Source: Chionis minor
Lineage: Eukaryota > Chordata > Aves > Charadriiformes > Chionididae
DNA length: 64,000 nt
Reading direction: 5' to 3'
Assembly (NCBI GenBank): GCA_013398295.1
Contig: VZSF01008187.1
Location: 198,326-262,325, forward strand
Positions 12,217 through 27,200 of this stretch are shown here, piece by piece (positions within the stretch are counted from its first letter, which is position 1; every line of letters begins with the position of its first letter). The notes beneath the pieces were generated by a model. That model saw nothing but the letters and a program-made list of their open reading frames with translations, was not told where the DNA came from and did no database searches. The position numbers and the translations under genes were made by a program.

Positions 12217-15200
12217 GCATCTTTGCGATCTCCTGTATGAAGAGGGAAGTGGTGGGGAACCCAGAAACATATGATAAGAAACTCTGTATGCTCTATATTT
12301 ACAGATTTCTGAATTGCATTCTCACCATAACCTTTTGCAGCAATTAAAAAAAATATCTCTTGGTCAGAATTTTTTTTTTCCCAGCCATGTGGCAGGAGGA
12401 GCAGCAGGGAGGATCGTGCCAGCATTGGTGGCTTTGTTCTAATCCATAATTTTTCTTCTTTTTCTTTCCTCTTTTTTGCACCTCTGTGTGTGTGTGTGAG
12501 CGCTTTTTTTGCAGTGCTTATGGACCAAGCATCTGCTGCCCCTCACGCTGGGTCTTTGCAACTCTTAGCAATCCTTTGCTGTGTGGTTCATAGAGCAGCA
12601 ACAGGGACGAGAAGATTTAAATGCCAAAATAGATACTGATGATTGTATACATGTATGAAAGTCAAGTCCAAGGCAAAAGGATTAACTTGTTTGCTTTGTA
12701 TCAAGTAATACTTATTAAATACTATGCTCTTATATTAATTTTTAAATGGGCAAATTTAGGACTGAGACCAGGCTCTGGATCATCTTTCCTTAATACCCTA
12801 AAAGAGTAATTATAATACATGCTATGTTGCCACAAGCATGCAAAATTAGTAATCATGAAACGTTAATACATACAACTCAAGTTAGTGAGCAGCAGAAAGC
12901 TGCTGCTGAAGGGCAACAACGGGCTGGATTCTGATACTATTACTTCAAATAAAAGCATTTGGTGTCCAGCACTGAATTCATTGCAAAGGTCTGAAATTCA
13001 GCCAGAGGGTCCTGGGTTAGTGGTGACGGGTGCCTATCAACCACAATCACCTCGTTAGGCTCACACAGATCGGCACACGTTTGAATTCAGCCAATTTATT
13101 CAGGGTTGCTCCTATAGGCAAAACTACTCGGATACATCAACTCTTTCAACTATTCCCATTTGGGTAAAAGCTTCCAGCTCCTCCAGCCTTCCTAGCTGAC
13201 AGATGTAGGTGTCTTAGGTTCTGCTGCACTGCTTCAACACCCTCGTGTACTACTTCCTTTATGAATAAGGTAGGTCCCTCCCATGGTGAAGTGAAACTCT
13301 GATGTCTCCCTGTTTGAATGCCCATGGTGACAGTGGGGTAGGATGGAAGAGGGGTGTGCAGTAGGGATGGGTGAGAGCCATAGGTATAAGGAAGAACAAT
13401 GAATTTCTCAGTTTAAGAAAGAGAAAATACAGAGGGAGTCTATGAGTTACAGGGGTTTTTTTCCCCTGAAGTCTGTTATTTCGAACTTCTACTGACTTTG
13501 AAGAAAAATACCAGGATTTACAGATAGAGAAACAGATTCCCAAAGTGGCTGCTGAGACCACCTCTGAAGCCACCAAGGTTTTCTCTGGAGATCTTGAATT
13601 TCCTTGACTTCAAAACTCTATTTGTTGTTTAAGCTCATAGGATGTTTCCACTGTGTATACAGAATACAGTTTTAATATACTGTCTTAAGTATAATTGGAG
13701 TGAGCTATCATTGATCTCTATTGTAATAATTTCCCCTTAGAGCTGTATGACTGGTGTACACTTTGACGAATTTCTGCATATTTGCCTTTTTCCTTCCCCA
13801 CACCCCTCCCTGCATTGTGATGTCGGCTTTTAGTTCCTAAAATCTTAAAGTGAAGACATTCTATTCAAGGTTTAAATATGGTTTTAGTTTGGGGGAGGGT
13901 TATTATATCTAAGCAGGTATATTGATATCCCAAATAAATTATTTTATTCGCATTCATTTCCCTGCTTTCTCATGATGGGTTTCTGGCTTTCCCTTCCCCA
14001 TGTTCTATATACACTGAGTGAGGGAGCTGCAGAGCCCAAATTGCTTCTGAGAGTTGTAAAACAGAAGGGAGGAGTCTGTACCATGCGTGTCAGATCCTGG
14101 ATCTGAATTATCATAATGTCCCAAAGACCTTTCTGAGGTGGTACAAACAGGTTAAGCAAAAAAAAAAAAAAGTGTGCTGAGTTCATACCTAAAGTCCTTT
14201 TGTTAAATTTCTGCTCAGTGTTTGCTCAGGCTCCCAGGATACCTGACCTCATATCCATCTCCTTAATAATACTTTAGTAAACTTGGTGCTGTGAATTGTC
14301 TTTCTAGAATAAGATTTCCAAATGTACATTTTTGGTCAATGTTTTAGCAGACTTTTTTTTTCCATACCAAGTCTTACATGTATTGAATGCTAATTTTCGG
14401 TGACCAATTAGTTTTTACTATGGCCATATAACCAAACTAAGATAAGCATCACTTTTTGTTGCTTATTTGCCAATGCAACAAATCAGTTTTATGTTTTGAG
14501 TCAGAGGAAAACTAATTGAAGTTAGGAGAAATATAGATAAATATGTATCTTTGTTAGGCCACAAAAATAAAGATATTTCACAGGTTTTTAATCATGGATT
14601 CTCAAGGTCTATATTTAAAATGTGGGATTTAACGTAATTAATTTAACAGCAGAATTTGCCATCAAACTCATTAATTTCTGTCAGAACGCAAGTGGTAAAT
14701 TGTTCTGGATAAATAAACATCCATCTCTGCCATTGTGGAGAAAAAAGCCCTAAGTTGGGCTTTGGAACATTGGGAATCTTCCTGCACCCAGACTTCTTAG
14801 CTGGAAGCATTGGTACCCACTGTCCATCTCTGCTCCCACTGCACATGGCTCTGGCTGCTCCAGCTACAGGTAATCTCACACCTCACTGGACACGGGGATA
14901 TCTTGGGGAAACCACCCAATGTAGTTGAAGTCATCACAGAGTGGCGTATCTTGATCCAATCTTCTGTTACCTCTGAGCAACATATACATATGTATGCTGC
15001 ATTATTTACTCTCTATCAGAAAATATAGGCCAGCTTTGAAATGCAAATAAGCTTCCTCATCTACCAGCCAAAGCATGCAGCTGACTGAATTTACCAAAAC
15101 GTACCATTTTATTGTTCAGGCAGTTTCATTATCACCAGTAAGCCAAGCTCACTGAGATATGGCACTTTTCTTTGGGACTTCCAGTGGAAAACAACCTTTG

Positions 15201-18200
15201 CTTTTCATTTTTTATCCTTCTTCTGAAGTTTCAGGTTTCCTCCAGGTACCCTTTGGTGGTCTTTGTTTATCACGAAATTGATATATGTTTCCACAGGGCA
15301 ATCCCAGTCATGAGCTGCATCTCTTCCCCGAAGTCTCATACGACAACGTGCTCTCAGACACTAACAATTTTCAGGTGGTGCGGCAATGTGTTCTGCACAT
15401 GGTCTAAATTGGGGCTTTTCACACAGCCGTCACATTTGCTTAGGAAGAAAGTTCCTTTCCAGAGCAGAAACACGACATCGTCCTTCCTAGTGCCATCTGG
15501 TAAGGAAAAATGCTGCAGCAGAGTAAATCTATTGTCCCTCTACATCCAGGCAGAAGTTCCCACCTTATTGCCCCTGAAAACATGTCTCCTGTAATGGCCA
15601 TCAAATAGACTTCCAACACGTACAGACAAGCCAGTAAGCAGTATTTTGATTCCATGGTAACTTGAGCAAAGAGTAAGGGAATCCGACAAAGAGGGAAAGA
15701 TGATCTTGCTAACAACGTGAGTATGAGAAAAGAGGGAAAGTATATCCAGTAGAGCAGAGGAAGATAGATTATGAAAATACTAGGCTTGAGTCTGTATGCA
15801 CAGCTTTCCAGCCTTGTGGCTCAGAAAGCCGCGAGGTATAAGAAAAAAACCCAGCTCCTCCCACAAATCTCTTTTTACTCCCAAAATAGAATTATTTCTC
15901 AGTGTTATCGTATCAAAAATAGTTGTGTCATACTCCTATCCTCAAATGCTTAACATTGCCGTCCCAAATTTTTGGTTACACACCTTTAAATATAGACAGG
16001 CTTCTCATGAAAATAAATTTTTATAGCTCTATTTCCTTACCATCTTTCATCCTGGGTGGTATTATTGGCTGGAATTCCCAAGGAATGGCAAAATTTCATT
16101 ATATTTACTTTTGACAGTCCCCGTCTTCAATCTGCAAGAGTCCAGCGATGACACTGGGTGCCCCGCAGGCAAGTGCTGCTGGTGGCAGCAGAGAGGAGCC
16201 CACCCAGCCAGGTGTGCAGGGCAGGATGTACCTGCAAAACACCAACAAGAAACACATCCTTTCCTCACCAGTGACACGCAGCCAAAATGAGGTGCGGAGA
16301 AGCAAACTGGGTAATGTTGCACCGCTATACCACACCCCAGTTTAGTGCTAGAAATGAAAAATACTTGGCAGTTAGAGAGAGAGAAAGAATTAAAGAATGC
16401 AGATTTATTAATCCCAGTTGTTCAAACCAAATTCTAGCTCAGATAACATGCCGTTCCCCACAAGCTAAGATTTTTATGCTAAAATTTCTCTTTTGGAAGT
16501 GTCTGGAATTTTTTTCTATTACTTAGTTGTTCATGCTGAGCAATTGATTTTTTTCTTGGGTCTAATCAGATGTTATTGCTTTCTCTTAATTTAGTTTTAT
16601 AGCTGTTTAATGGATGCTTTTCCTAAATAGAAGAAAAAAAAATCCAGAAGATTTAAGGAGCTAGAAAAACCCTTCAAATCTGATTCGTGGTGCATTTCAG
16701 GTAGGAGGGGGCAACTACTGCTAGCTCTCTATCTTTGAGAAGCCTACACAGCACCACAGATGAAATAATTTAGCCAGTTAAAAATTATTCTGAAGCAAAA
16801 ACAGCTTCCAGATGTTTCCCTAATTTTGCAGGACACTGAACTGCGAACAGTCATATAACTTTATCCCTTTTGCTTCCTGAGTTTTCAGAGAGAGGAACAG
16901 ATAATAGAATGTGGAAAAAAAAAAAACCCAAACTATACCACTGCTGAGTGATAATCGTGTAAAGGAAAGCTCTGGGCTAAATATGTTTATTATGGGTGTG
17001 GCCAGAGAGAAAAGGAGGCACGGTGCCCGAGGAAGGTCTGGGACTGCAACTGATATACCAAGAGCGAGATTAATCGCACGTCTTGCAGGAGCGTGGTGTT
17101 GGTAAAGGCGAGTGTTGGAAACCTTCCTGCATAGAGAGATTTGTTTAACAATTATCACTTTCCCTATAGCTGGCCCTGACTGAGACTGCGAGATTGAGGT
17201 CTGTCAACAAAAACTTTTTTGATTTTAAAAATTAATTTTTCCTTGCTGAAGAACAAGCAATGATTTACAATACTTTCTAACCCAAAGTGAGAATCTAGTA
17301 TATTGTCTCCTAAAAACGCTCTTTCCAGGACTATGAATTAAATCCTCCTTAAAATTTTCATAAAGATCTTGAAACGTCAACTTTAGAAAGCATGCACTTA
17401 CTAAAACTCCTCTTACTAGATGTTTAATACAGTATTGACATCCAGTAATTAGTTTATCCATGATAGCCTTCAATTCTTTTCTGCCAATTAGTGCTGCAGT
17501 ATTCACTTTTGCCTGTCATAGAAATAAACAGAGAAGATACTATTAGATTTTATTCTATTACCTTTTTTACATGGTTTTCACATTCGTTTTTCATCCATTT
17601 AATACTGGAAAATGTATTGAGCTGTGTAAATTTGCCAGTCCCCCCAATGCATACTCTGCAACACCCCTTTTTTTGGGGGGAGAAAAAATTTAGCTCTGAT
17701 CTACCCGGGAAGTACTGACCATAAATTAGCGCCTGCTCAGTTTGAGTGATTTGCTGTTGTCACTACTTTAATTTCTCATGTGACCGTTGAATAGAAAACC
17801 AAGTGGATTTTTAACATCTTTAATTTGTATTTATCAATTAAGAACCAGTAAGACCTGTTCGTGTGGTTGCAACACTATTTGGAAAAGACCCAATACAGCC
17901 TTTTTCTCTGTTTTTTTCTGTAAATGGTGTCGTTTTACATTAATATAGTCTCTGGTTTTGTTGAAGCAGCTCCTGTGTTTTTTTGTTGGTTCTTTGGATT
18001 AGACTGGCTGTTATGAATTTGACAACAGTTATCAAATCTCCCCTGCAGCGGATTGACTGTCAAGGATATGATGGTCAAATGTTTCACATATTGCAATCAA
18101 ACCATTTGTGTTTGGTTTGTAGAATTCCAAAAGAAAGCTGTCAGCTAAGAAATGAAGTCGAAGTAGCCTGAAGCTTTTGGAGCATGTTGATCCAATTATG

Positions 18201-18607
18201 ATGATCCACTCATATCCTTCAGCTTTTTTTAAAATCAATTTTCATTTTAGCTCAGGGGACGGGTTTTTTTGGTAATGCAGAGAAACATCTGTAAGGGTAT
18301 TTCAGATGTGTTGTTTCAGGAAATTTCTTTTTTGTGCAAGAGAGCATTGAACTCTACGTGTATTTTGCAAGCGTCTTTTGTCTCTGGTACACACACGCAT
18401 ACATTTATGTTACGTGTTGTCTGCCTTTGCATATATCTATATACATGCAACCAATATATACTAATCTGAATATGAATTTTAAATTAGCTTACATGTGTTC
18501 AATCTGGTTGCTTGAACCTGAGGGGGAAAAACTGTTGGAAAACCTCAAGGGATTAAGTGGCCAGCATGTAGAGATGTGTGTAAAGAAACCTAAATCATCA
18601 GTGTAGT
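12217..18607. other. Non-coding stretch
   Basis: Apart from the (TG)7 at 12,485, the weak repeat fragment at 12,928 and an A14 run at 14,158-14,171, I see no features. Open frames of 90-140 codons (for example 15,172-15,594 plus) show no domain. Confidence 0.5.
12928..12965. repeat. Possible fragment of palindromic amniote repeat
   Basis: gggctggattctgatactat resembles the GGGCTGGATTCTGATCTCAG arm of the same broad class of palindromic repeat. The match is short, so chance is possible. Confidence 0.25.
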
Positions 18608-18650
18608 GGACCAGATTCTCAGCTGGTGCTTAACAGCAAAGCTCTTGTCA
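18608..18650. repeat. Fragment of palindromic amniote repeat (CCAGATTCTCAGCTGGTG type)
   Basis: The 20 bases ccagattctcagctggtgct, followed by taacagcaaagctc, match one arm of a repeat seen in many amniotes whose arms read CCAGATTCTCAGCTGGTG and then a mid-palindrome. Only one arm is evident here. Confidence 0.45.
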
Positions 18651-18949
18651 CCAGCAGGGCTCTGTCCTGGAGAGATGCTGCTACGTGTGACATGTTGACA
18701 TAACAAGTCAGTGGCTAGCTATCTTCTTTCATTCCTTTAGCTGAAAAGTAACATTTGAAACTGCTTAATATTTGTTATTCTGCTGCCATCTCACCCCCAT
18801 AAATAGTGAAGGGCCCAAGAGCCCTTGGAGCATGCCAGCATGTCCCCTTGAGTAAGGACGCCTCTCAAGGTTACTTCTCAAGAATCAGAGATTCCTTGCC
18901 TCAACAGATCCTTGGTAAGTGCCTAATAGCATGCTAAACTTTGAATATC

Positions 18950-19200
18950 AGTGATATAAAGGATTTATAGCACCTATATAAGCCTTTGCACGTAAACTGT
19001 TGACCAAGCTTGGGACTAGGATTGGATCCTGCTGCACCTAGACTCCTCTCTGAGAAGGGGTTTAGAAAGCAAGGGGGTCCTTTCTGAACCTCATGCCTCA
19101 ACGGGAGGGTCTCCCTGACCGTTCTGTCTGACCCTGTCCTCTAGTTGATCCAAGATTGCTGTGCTATTCTCATCATGTTTTCACATTAGATACATGGCAA
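18950..19200 (+). mobile_element. Weak candidate for an LTR-derived (solo LTR) segment
   Basis: A TATATAAG box at 18,975-18,982 is followed by about 200 bases of moderately GC-rich sequence with short clustered repeats (ctcctctctgagaagggg, gggagggtctccctgacc). This is unlike the AT-rich sequence around it and resembles the core promoter to U5 layout of an endogenous retroviral LTR. I cannot define TG...CA ends or a target-site duplication and see no internal retroviral genes. It may be ordinary unique sequence. Confidence 0.2.
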
Positions 19201-22200
19201 GTATTTAATAGTTGTAATTAAATGAGATATTCCATGAGATATCTAATGAGATATTACCATGGCATTAAGAACTAGGCCTGGGTACTGTCCTTGGGATGAC
19301 AGACATTGTCTTTGGGATGTTAGAGTCTCCAGTGTCCAACAGAGAAACACAAAATCCCTGCCGCTCAGCAGGGAGCGTGATGCAAAGCAGGAGCTCCATC
19401 CCTTTGGTCAGCTTTCCTGTTAGATCCAGGTCTACTGATGGTTCCTTGCAGCCATATCTAACCCCTATCACCCACAAACTGGTTCTCTTCTTGGGCAGGA
19501 GCTCTATAAATTCTTCAATCTGGAAATTATTTCACAAACAATCTATACACCCGGCAAGCTGTGAGTCCGATGACCTTTCAGAGATCCATAAATACTGTTC
19601 AGAAACCACTTCTATAAAATCTCGATCATTCTACCCAACAGTAAGAAATATATAAGTCTTCCAAATCTCCAGGAAGTGAAATTTGACCTTTTCTTTGGGA
19701 TTCATCTTCGAGCTTCATTTAACGATGATTCTGCTATGAGAATACGCTACTGTAAGATAAGGAAAAGGAGCCTGTCTATAATAGCAAGAAATATTTCCAA
19801 GTCCAGCATTCATGTTCCTAGAGAGAAAACCTGTCTTAGTTTTAGTAAAGGCCTGATGTGACCAAAGATTGTTTGATGGTAACAGGTGTCCAACCACCAT
19901 GAACATGCTGCGGTTAGCAAAAGCCATAAAAAACCCCACAACCCGATACAACTGCTCTAGGGGAAAACATCAGACATCACAGTTCTTGTGTGGTGCATGA
20001 TTCCTTGAGCCATCTCACTGCGGTGGCAGAAAGTTTTTTAGAGTGTTTATCACTGATGCCATGTGGAATCCTTCTCATTCACTCAGCACAGTGAGCTCAG
20101 AACCTGTTATGTAGGCTCTTTGGGCTCATGATTTACCGAAGAACATAGAAAGCTATTCAGTATTATTGTATTTATCCAGGATTTTAAGATCTTAAATGAG
20201 ATATTTATAGAGAAGTTAATCTTCTTGATTTTTATGCCAATATATCTAGAGCTGAAGGACAAATTTGACCACTTTCTTCACAGTATATTTGGTTAAATCA
20301 AGATGTTACTATCAATTGGATTGCTTGTATTTTCTGCGGTATAATGTAAGCCAAGGCATAGCTGATGGTACTTAAACATCTTTGCACCTTGCATTAATGG
20401 ATTTTAAGAATGATTTTGACAATGGCTGGCTTTCAGCAGAAATGAGATTTATTTTTTTTATTTTTTTAAGTCCTGGCATTTCTTAAGGGAAGTTAAGAGT
20501 TTATTTGCTAAACCCCAAATACCCATGAACAGACGCCAAATGCTGACTTTAATGCAATGATACTGATTTCCACCAGCTTTCGACTTTCACCCCTTTCTCC
20601 AACTTCAAACACAAAATTTGCAGTAAGGCAGCACCAACTTTCCTTATGATTTTGATGTACTTGCACACCAGGTAAACAACCCCACTTTGGGACAGCAGTT
20701 TTACTAGGAACTGGATCAGTCCCATAAAAGCAGTTATCTGAAAAGGAACAGACCAACAAATACTGAATATTTTGCCAGGTATTTTTATTAACTGATGATG
20801 GAGAACTACGCTAAGATCAGAGATCACCTTTCATATCTTTTGGCCTAAGTGTACTTTATCTTGGACTTAGAGTACATCCATCAAACTTTGAAGTTAAAAA
20901 AATGAACCAGTTAGTTTTTTGAGTCCTTGCACTGTACAGTAGCTCTGCTGTTCAAAAGAGTTATTCAATAATCATTTAAGGTTTTATTTAACTATAAATA
21001 TTTATTCTTCTTCAAAGGAAGGAAGTCCCAGAGGTGGCATAGGCATCCAGCTGGTGGGTTTTCAACAATATACTAATTTTTGTACACCCTTTTCCAAGCT
21101 GCACAGTCAGCAAGAGTCGGTAGCTCTTGAAGACAGGGTCTCCTGCAAAAGCCAGGAATAAGGGCAAGTTTCTCAGAGATAAACACGATGGGCCATATTT
21201 GGCTCTAGAAGGGACTTATCCTGATTTTCTTTTCCCCCAAACCAAAGATTTAATTTCATTTTGTGGCAAAGCAAAACATTTATTTGCAGTCAAAGCAAAA
21301 CATGTTGTAGGCTCCTGAACATTTAATTAGAAAATCTTTCCATAATATAGGTAAATTTTCAAAATATTTTATTTTTACCATATGATAGGAATAGAAGCTA
21401 GAGTTTGATACTCCTGGAGACACTATCCAGGAGACACTAAACTCTGTGTTTGCAAACGTGATAACAGCACTGCACAGATGTTTCAGACAAGCATGGACCT
21501 GCATAAACACAGGGAAAAAAGCCTGTCCAATCTTTCTAGATACTAAATTGTAAAAGGAGTAAACCATGCAAAATTAATACAACTCAGGATACTGAAATAA
21601 GGAAAATGCCAATCAAAGTCTCCAACTGCTGATATGAAGTGTCCCAATAACACAGGGTTTGGACTAAAACCGATGTCAGCAGTTAATGACTCACTTGCAA
21701 AATGGTGTGATTAGTTATTTTTTAGTTTTACCACACACAGATGCTCTAGCTACAGCCTGGGACAGATCTGTGTTAGCACTGCATAAAAGCAAACTTCAAC
21801 ATGGAAGGAAATACAGTGATGCAATTAGTGTTGTAAAAGAAAGTATCGAGGAAAATATTAATTGCCTGCACATCATAAACATGACCTGTGTCAATTTTGT
21901 CTGTAGCTGTTCCAAAAAAGGGAAATTTTACAGAATGATTTAAAGAAGAATCCAGTTGCTCTTCCCACGTGTCATTTGGATGACTGTGCAAAATTGCGTT
22001 TTTGAGACTGTTGGCCTCCTGACATTCAACTGGGTGAGGTGAAAAAATTCAAAGCTTGACTGGGCCAGTTCCAAAGCATCCTGCTCTGGTTAGACCTGCT
22101 GTGAGCAGAAGACTGGCCTGGGTGGTTTCTGGAGGTCTATATGGGTCCACTCAGTACTCAAAATGCTAATGGTTTGCTCTATGGATGAGCAGAGAAGGCT

Positions 22201-24104
22201 ACGTTTTAGCAGTGTCGTGCAGAATAAAAAAATTGGAGACTTAAACATAGCTTGGACGCTTACATTCAGGAAGATTTGCAAGTAAAATAAAAATTCTGTG
22301 TAACATAAATACAAGCTAAAGGAGCAAAAGGCAGAGAGCGTAGTGGTGTTTGCCACAATGGTTAGGTACTCATATGCCTGAACAGGCTTGGGAAGAAAGA
22401 AGAATAATCACATTTAAAGCGTATTGGACCAGAATAGGTGGCTCAAGATCTACAGGAGAACCAGAAAAACAAGGAGAAAAGCAAGATGAGCAGAGGGACG
22501 ATGCAGAAGGGTTCAGGCAAGCCCGCCCTGATCCACGCTGGCTGAAGCTCAGCCCCAAGACACGTGCTTTGTACCCTGGCACGGAGCATCTGAGCAAAGG
22601 CTTCGGGGCTATTGCAATGTTGTTATCTTCTTAAAGGGAGGAGGAAGATCCCTAGTGCTGCCACTATCCTTGACCCTTCATGCTTTCTGCTTTGAGCATA
22701 AGCCACTAATCAAATTCATGCATAAAAATTGTACAACTTTTAGAGTTGTGTTTAGCTGCTTAAATTTCAAACCTGAGCAAATGGAACAATTTTATTTATT
22801 TTTTTTTTACTCTGCTGCTCAGGGGCAAATACATAAAGATGATGCATTTCAAAACCGAAGCTTTTGACTCAAAGTTTAGCAGAGACATTAGTCATGTCAC
22901 ACACGCCCAGTCTGGTGGAATTTGGCATAGCTGTTTAAACTTTAACAAGGGCTAAATTAAATGAACCTTTACCTAAGATATACTGCTGAGGACAGAATGC
23001 CTACGGTTACGATACAGATGCTAATTTATCAAGAACTGTTGAGTAGTCAGCTTCATATTAAAATACCAGTGTCAGCCAGGATCAATCCCTACAAATCTGC
23101 CAAGAAAGATACAATTTGGATCAAACAATAACATTTTTACTCAGGCTGCACAGACATAGTTTGTCTCTGATGTGTTTTCCTGGGTGAATTACAAAAGCAG
23201 GATTTGGAGATTCTTCTGTCTCGGGAATTAAATGCTCAGAACTATTGGCTGTCAACTTGAAAAATGTTAGATCTGCATCTCTCCACAATTGTCTTAAGTT
23301 TCTTGGAACTGAGCCCAGCTATTAGCAGGGGGTAAATAAGACAAAAATTGACAACAATGTGCATTATAGGGCGAAGCGTTGAAGGATGAGTTTTAGATGT
23401 GAATGGTTAATGGATTTCTTAGAACTGCGGTATTTGATTTGAAGCTTACCATGTTTTTGAAGCAGGTTCACCTCAGTTGCTGTCTAAAAATTAAAAAAAA
23501 AATTATTTCTTTTTAAGTACTGCAAAAATATGAGGTAGTATTTATGAAAAACATGTTTTAAATGGACAACTTTATAATTTTGAGGTCCGCTGGATTCAGT
23601 TTAGCTGTTGGTGCAGAACACCACAGTAAAATGGAAATTGCTCATTGAAATAAAGGTTAGGTATCTATTATTTCCAAGTGCATTTGCATTATTTCCCAAC
23701 TCCTGCTTTTGTTTTGATAATATATTGTGCCCATATGGGTACAGTGTTGTATTGTCAGACTGGGAGTGATTCTACCCTTTCAGATAAATGTTTTTGTCTT
23801 TATTAATTTCGGCTGACTTCAGTGTTTGGATAGTAAGAATACTTCTCCTCTTCCATGTGATAAGCTGGGATTTCTATACTATATCATCTTTACTAGGGTA
23901 GAAAAGTCACAAGGAATGAATGACAATTTTACCACAGACCCAATGAGTGAATAGCACAGTTAAAATTGGGTGAACTTGTAAAACATCCCATTTCAACAGG
24001 TTCATTCAGTTGTATGCGATAAGCACAAATATGAACGCCTTGACACAAGCCCCAAGCAATATGAATAAACTTAAATACATATTAAAGCTCAGTTCAGCAA
24101 GATA
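19201..24104. other. Non-coding stretch
   Basis: AT-rich unique sequence. A short imperfect repeat of atgagatat units at 19,221-19,257 is the only local structure noted. No exon is supported. Confidence 0.5.
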
Positions 24105-24215
24105 CTTCAGCCTGAGGTTATTTAAATGTGCATGTAGTCCTATTAAAGTCAACAGGTATATTTACATCCATGCACAGTTATGTGTGTACTAAAGCACTTC
24201 GCCAAGCTGAGGGCT
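24105..24215. repeat. Decayed palindromic MITE-like amniote repeat
   Basis: Sequence around tgcatgtagtcctattaaag, catgcacagttatgtgtgta and aaagcacttcgccaagctga follows a palindromic repeat widespread in reptile and bird genomes. That family is built on GTAGTCCCATTGAAGTCAAT flanked by CATG-containing arms and an AAGTGCTTTGCTGAATC-type end. It is strongly diverged. I do not know its formal database name. Confidence 0.5.
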
Positions 24216-27200
24216 GGAAAGAAAAGCAAAGCCTTTATTCCCTTCTCTCTATTTTACTGCTGAAGCAAATGAGTGATTTTTCTGTCTCTCTCTGGACTTC
24301 TGTTCTTACAGAAATATTTTCAGTGGTATTTTTCTTTAGGTTCTGGATGCATTTCTGGTTCCCCTTCCCGTCCTCCCTAAGTGCTGTTGGAGCCTCTCTC
24401 CAAAGCTGATGGAGGCTTTGAGTAGAGCCTGGCAGCATTTACACCAACTTCAATTCTTTCCCAGTGTCAACACCAAGTTCCACTTTGGAGCTTGAGATAG
24501 GTTTTGACCTACTGAAACGACTCTGCAGACAATAATGATTAATTTGGGTATACAGGTTCTATAACTGGTGTGCATATAAAGCCTTTAAAACCTGACTTTA
24601 CTCAGCTGGGAAACATCACCCCCCGTCCTGCCTTTAGTAAACTGTTGTTATGTCCCAGTAATCACATTTTATGGCTGGAAGTTTGCTGGTTTTTGCCATA
24701 TATACAAACAGCTCTCGATTTTCTTAGGGAGGGAAGGCGGATTTATTTTTTACAACATTGTGTTTCCATAATTACAGGTCTGTATTATGGCATTTGAAAG
24801 GAAATGACTTCCATATGTATCTGTTGATGGAGAACATTTAAGGGTCATGATGTGCAATAGAGAAACTTCCAAACAATTTGTCAAGGCGTGACTTTAGTAA
24901 GAAATGTCAGGCCAAGCCTGAACATAAGCATCTGGTCTGTTCCATTTGATGAGACCATACAGCCAAACAGAGATGGGTGAACCGGAGTGACTTGCTGTCT
25001 TCTGTTTTTACCAAAATGTCACCCACTTGGGACTAAGACTCTGAAGCAATATAAACTAATGATTTAGCAGTCGCACTATCATTAAGTCACTGGGTTAGAG
25101 GAAATGTTAAATGTAGCTATTCAGAGCACACCAGGAAGTCCCAGCAAAGTGTGGGAATGAACAGGTTACGAGCAGCTTCACCAGGGTTCCTGTAAACGAG
25201 GAGTTTAGAAGTTCCCATTGATCATTCCTCTTTGCAACATGTGTATAAAAGAGCAATTTGAAGTTTCAGGGGTGTCATGTCTGGATGATGAGTCCATCAA
25301 TTTTCTTTGGCTGCAGGTTTCCCTTCAGTGGCTGGAACGTAAATTATGAGAAGCTGAAGGAGAAAGCTGTAAATTATTGGGCTCTGTCAACTTCAATATC
25401 CTCAGCCTGATGGATCCTTGATTTGACAACAATCTGCTTGTCAGGCACTCTTGCAAAATATTAACACACTAGATTATCAAATGTGTTAGCCAAGTGTTAA
25501 ATCTAACAGATAGAGCAGTCGAAAGTCCAGAGATGCAAAGGCTTGGTTGGACTCTGCTTCCGTTCCTGCTGCAAAGTATCTGCTGAAGCTCAGGAGCTGC
25601 TTGTTGTTGGCCTGTGACAGCAGAGTTTCTTTAAGGTTTATAGTATTTTCTAGGAAATTCTGGCTTTTTCTATGACAAAACTGGAAAGAAGAGCACAAAT
25701 GTTGTTGCCCAATTTCCCCAGGTGCAGTCTGAATTTCTGCTCGTGGTCAATGGGAACAGGGTATGCCCAGAACTCCCGTAAATCAGTCTCTTTGAAGATG
25801 CAGAAAACAGATTGTGTGCCTAAATAAAGTTCCTAAGTTTGAGAGCAAGAGCCAGGTTACCTTCACTGAAGAGTATTTTATAACCAGTTAAGGTGTCTCC
25901 TAATTGCCAGTGCAAAAAGCTCATCTTCGTCTGGAAGACCCTTTGAGAAAACCATTCCACTTTACCGTGGTTTTATCTGTCCTTCTGTATTTTTTACCGT
26001 CTGGTCTGTGAGCAGTCATGGCAGTGACGTCTCTTTCAGCCCACTTTTACAGCACCTGGCCCTGTGGTTGGGACCTAAACCAGCCTGGGAGATGGCAGAG
26101 AGAGCACAGGGAGCAGAGCACCAGGTTTCCCCAAAGATTATATAAGCAGACCAGAAAACTTTGCTGTCTTTGGAAAAGCAGGAGCCAGTGGTGCATCCAG
26201 GACAGCTGTGGGAGTGCGGGTTAGAAGGAGGGGAAGGAGACAGGACCACAGGGAAGGGGCCGCCAATCAGTAGTGGTATCCCTCGGAGACAGGGAACAGG
26301 CACCTGGGCTTGGAGAAAAATCCATAATGCGGTAAAGGTGAGTTGCCCATTCCCCTTTCCAGACAAAAATATGAATTTTCAGAATAATTTACTGGCAATA
26401 ACGGAGGGAATGCCCTCTAGCATTACAGCTCAAAATGAAAAAGGTATGTGCTAAGAGCCTCCAGCACCTCTGCTGGTGGAGCTGCAGTAGCAAGGTGGCT
26501 TGGAAATACCTACTAACAAGAGTGCCCGTCCTTAATAAGCACTGTTAGTTTAATTATCCCCATTACAGATGTTATCAGCAGCAGGAAGAAGAAAGTAATC
26601 GCCTGTCAAGCGGAGCAGGAATGCCAGGACAGTCGGCAACGCGGACTGCTGCGCTCTGCTGCATGCATAATGAAACTGCCAACCAGCACAAGTAAGGAAT
26701 TATGTGTTTAAGCTATAAGGCCTCTCTTCAAAAATTCCTGCAGCTTTTTTTTTTTTTTTTGGTTTGACTATATATAAGTCCTCCTAAAATAATGTGCCCG
26801 CAGAGCTAGTTAAATAAGCACTGACCGTTGGTTTGGAAAGCTCTGAGACACCTCCCACCAATTCATGTTGGCATGCTTTTTATAGATGAGGCATTGATCA
26901 ATTATTACATTTAATTGCTTGTGTGGAATTTAAAAAGAAAGTAATATCTTTAAGCATACTAGTCTGCCTTGGGAAATGATGATGAGCATTAGCCTGTCTC
27001 CTCATGCTCTAAATTATGATGGGCCCCTGTAGATACGGGTGTTGTGCTAAACATTAAAAACGGTCACCTGAAAACAAATAAAAGTGTGAGTAATAACTAA
27101 ATGCAAATTTATCCCACATTTGTAATGTGCTAGTAAATGCTGACATTCAGAGAGAAGGAATGTGGTGCAGGAGGAGGATGTTGGGTTTTGCAATTACAGT

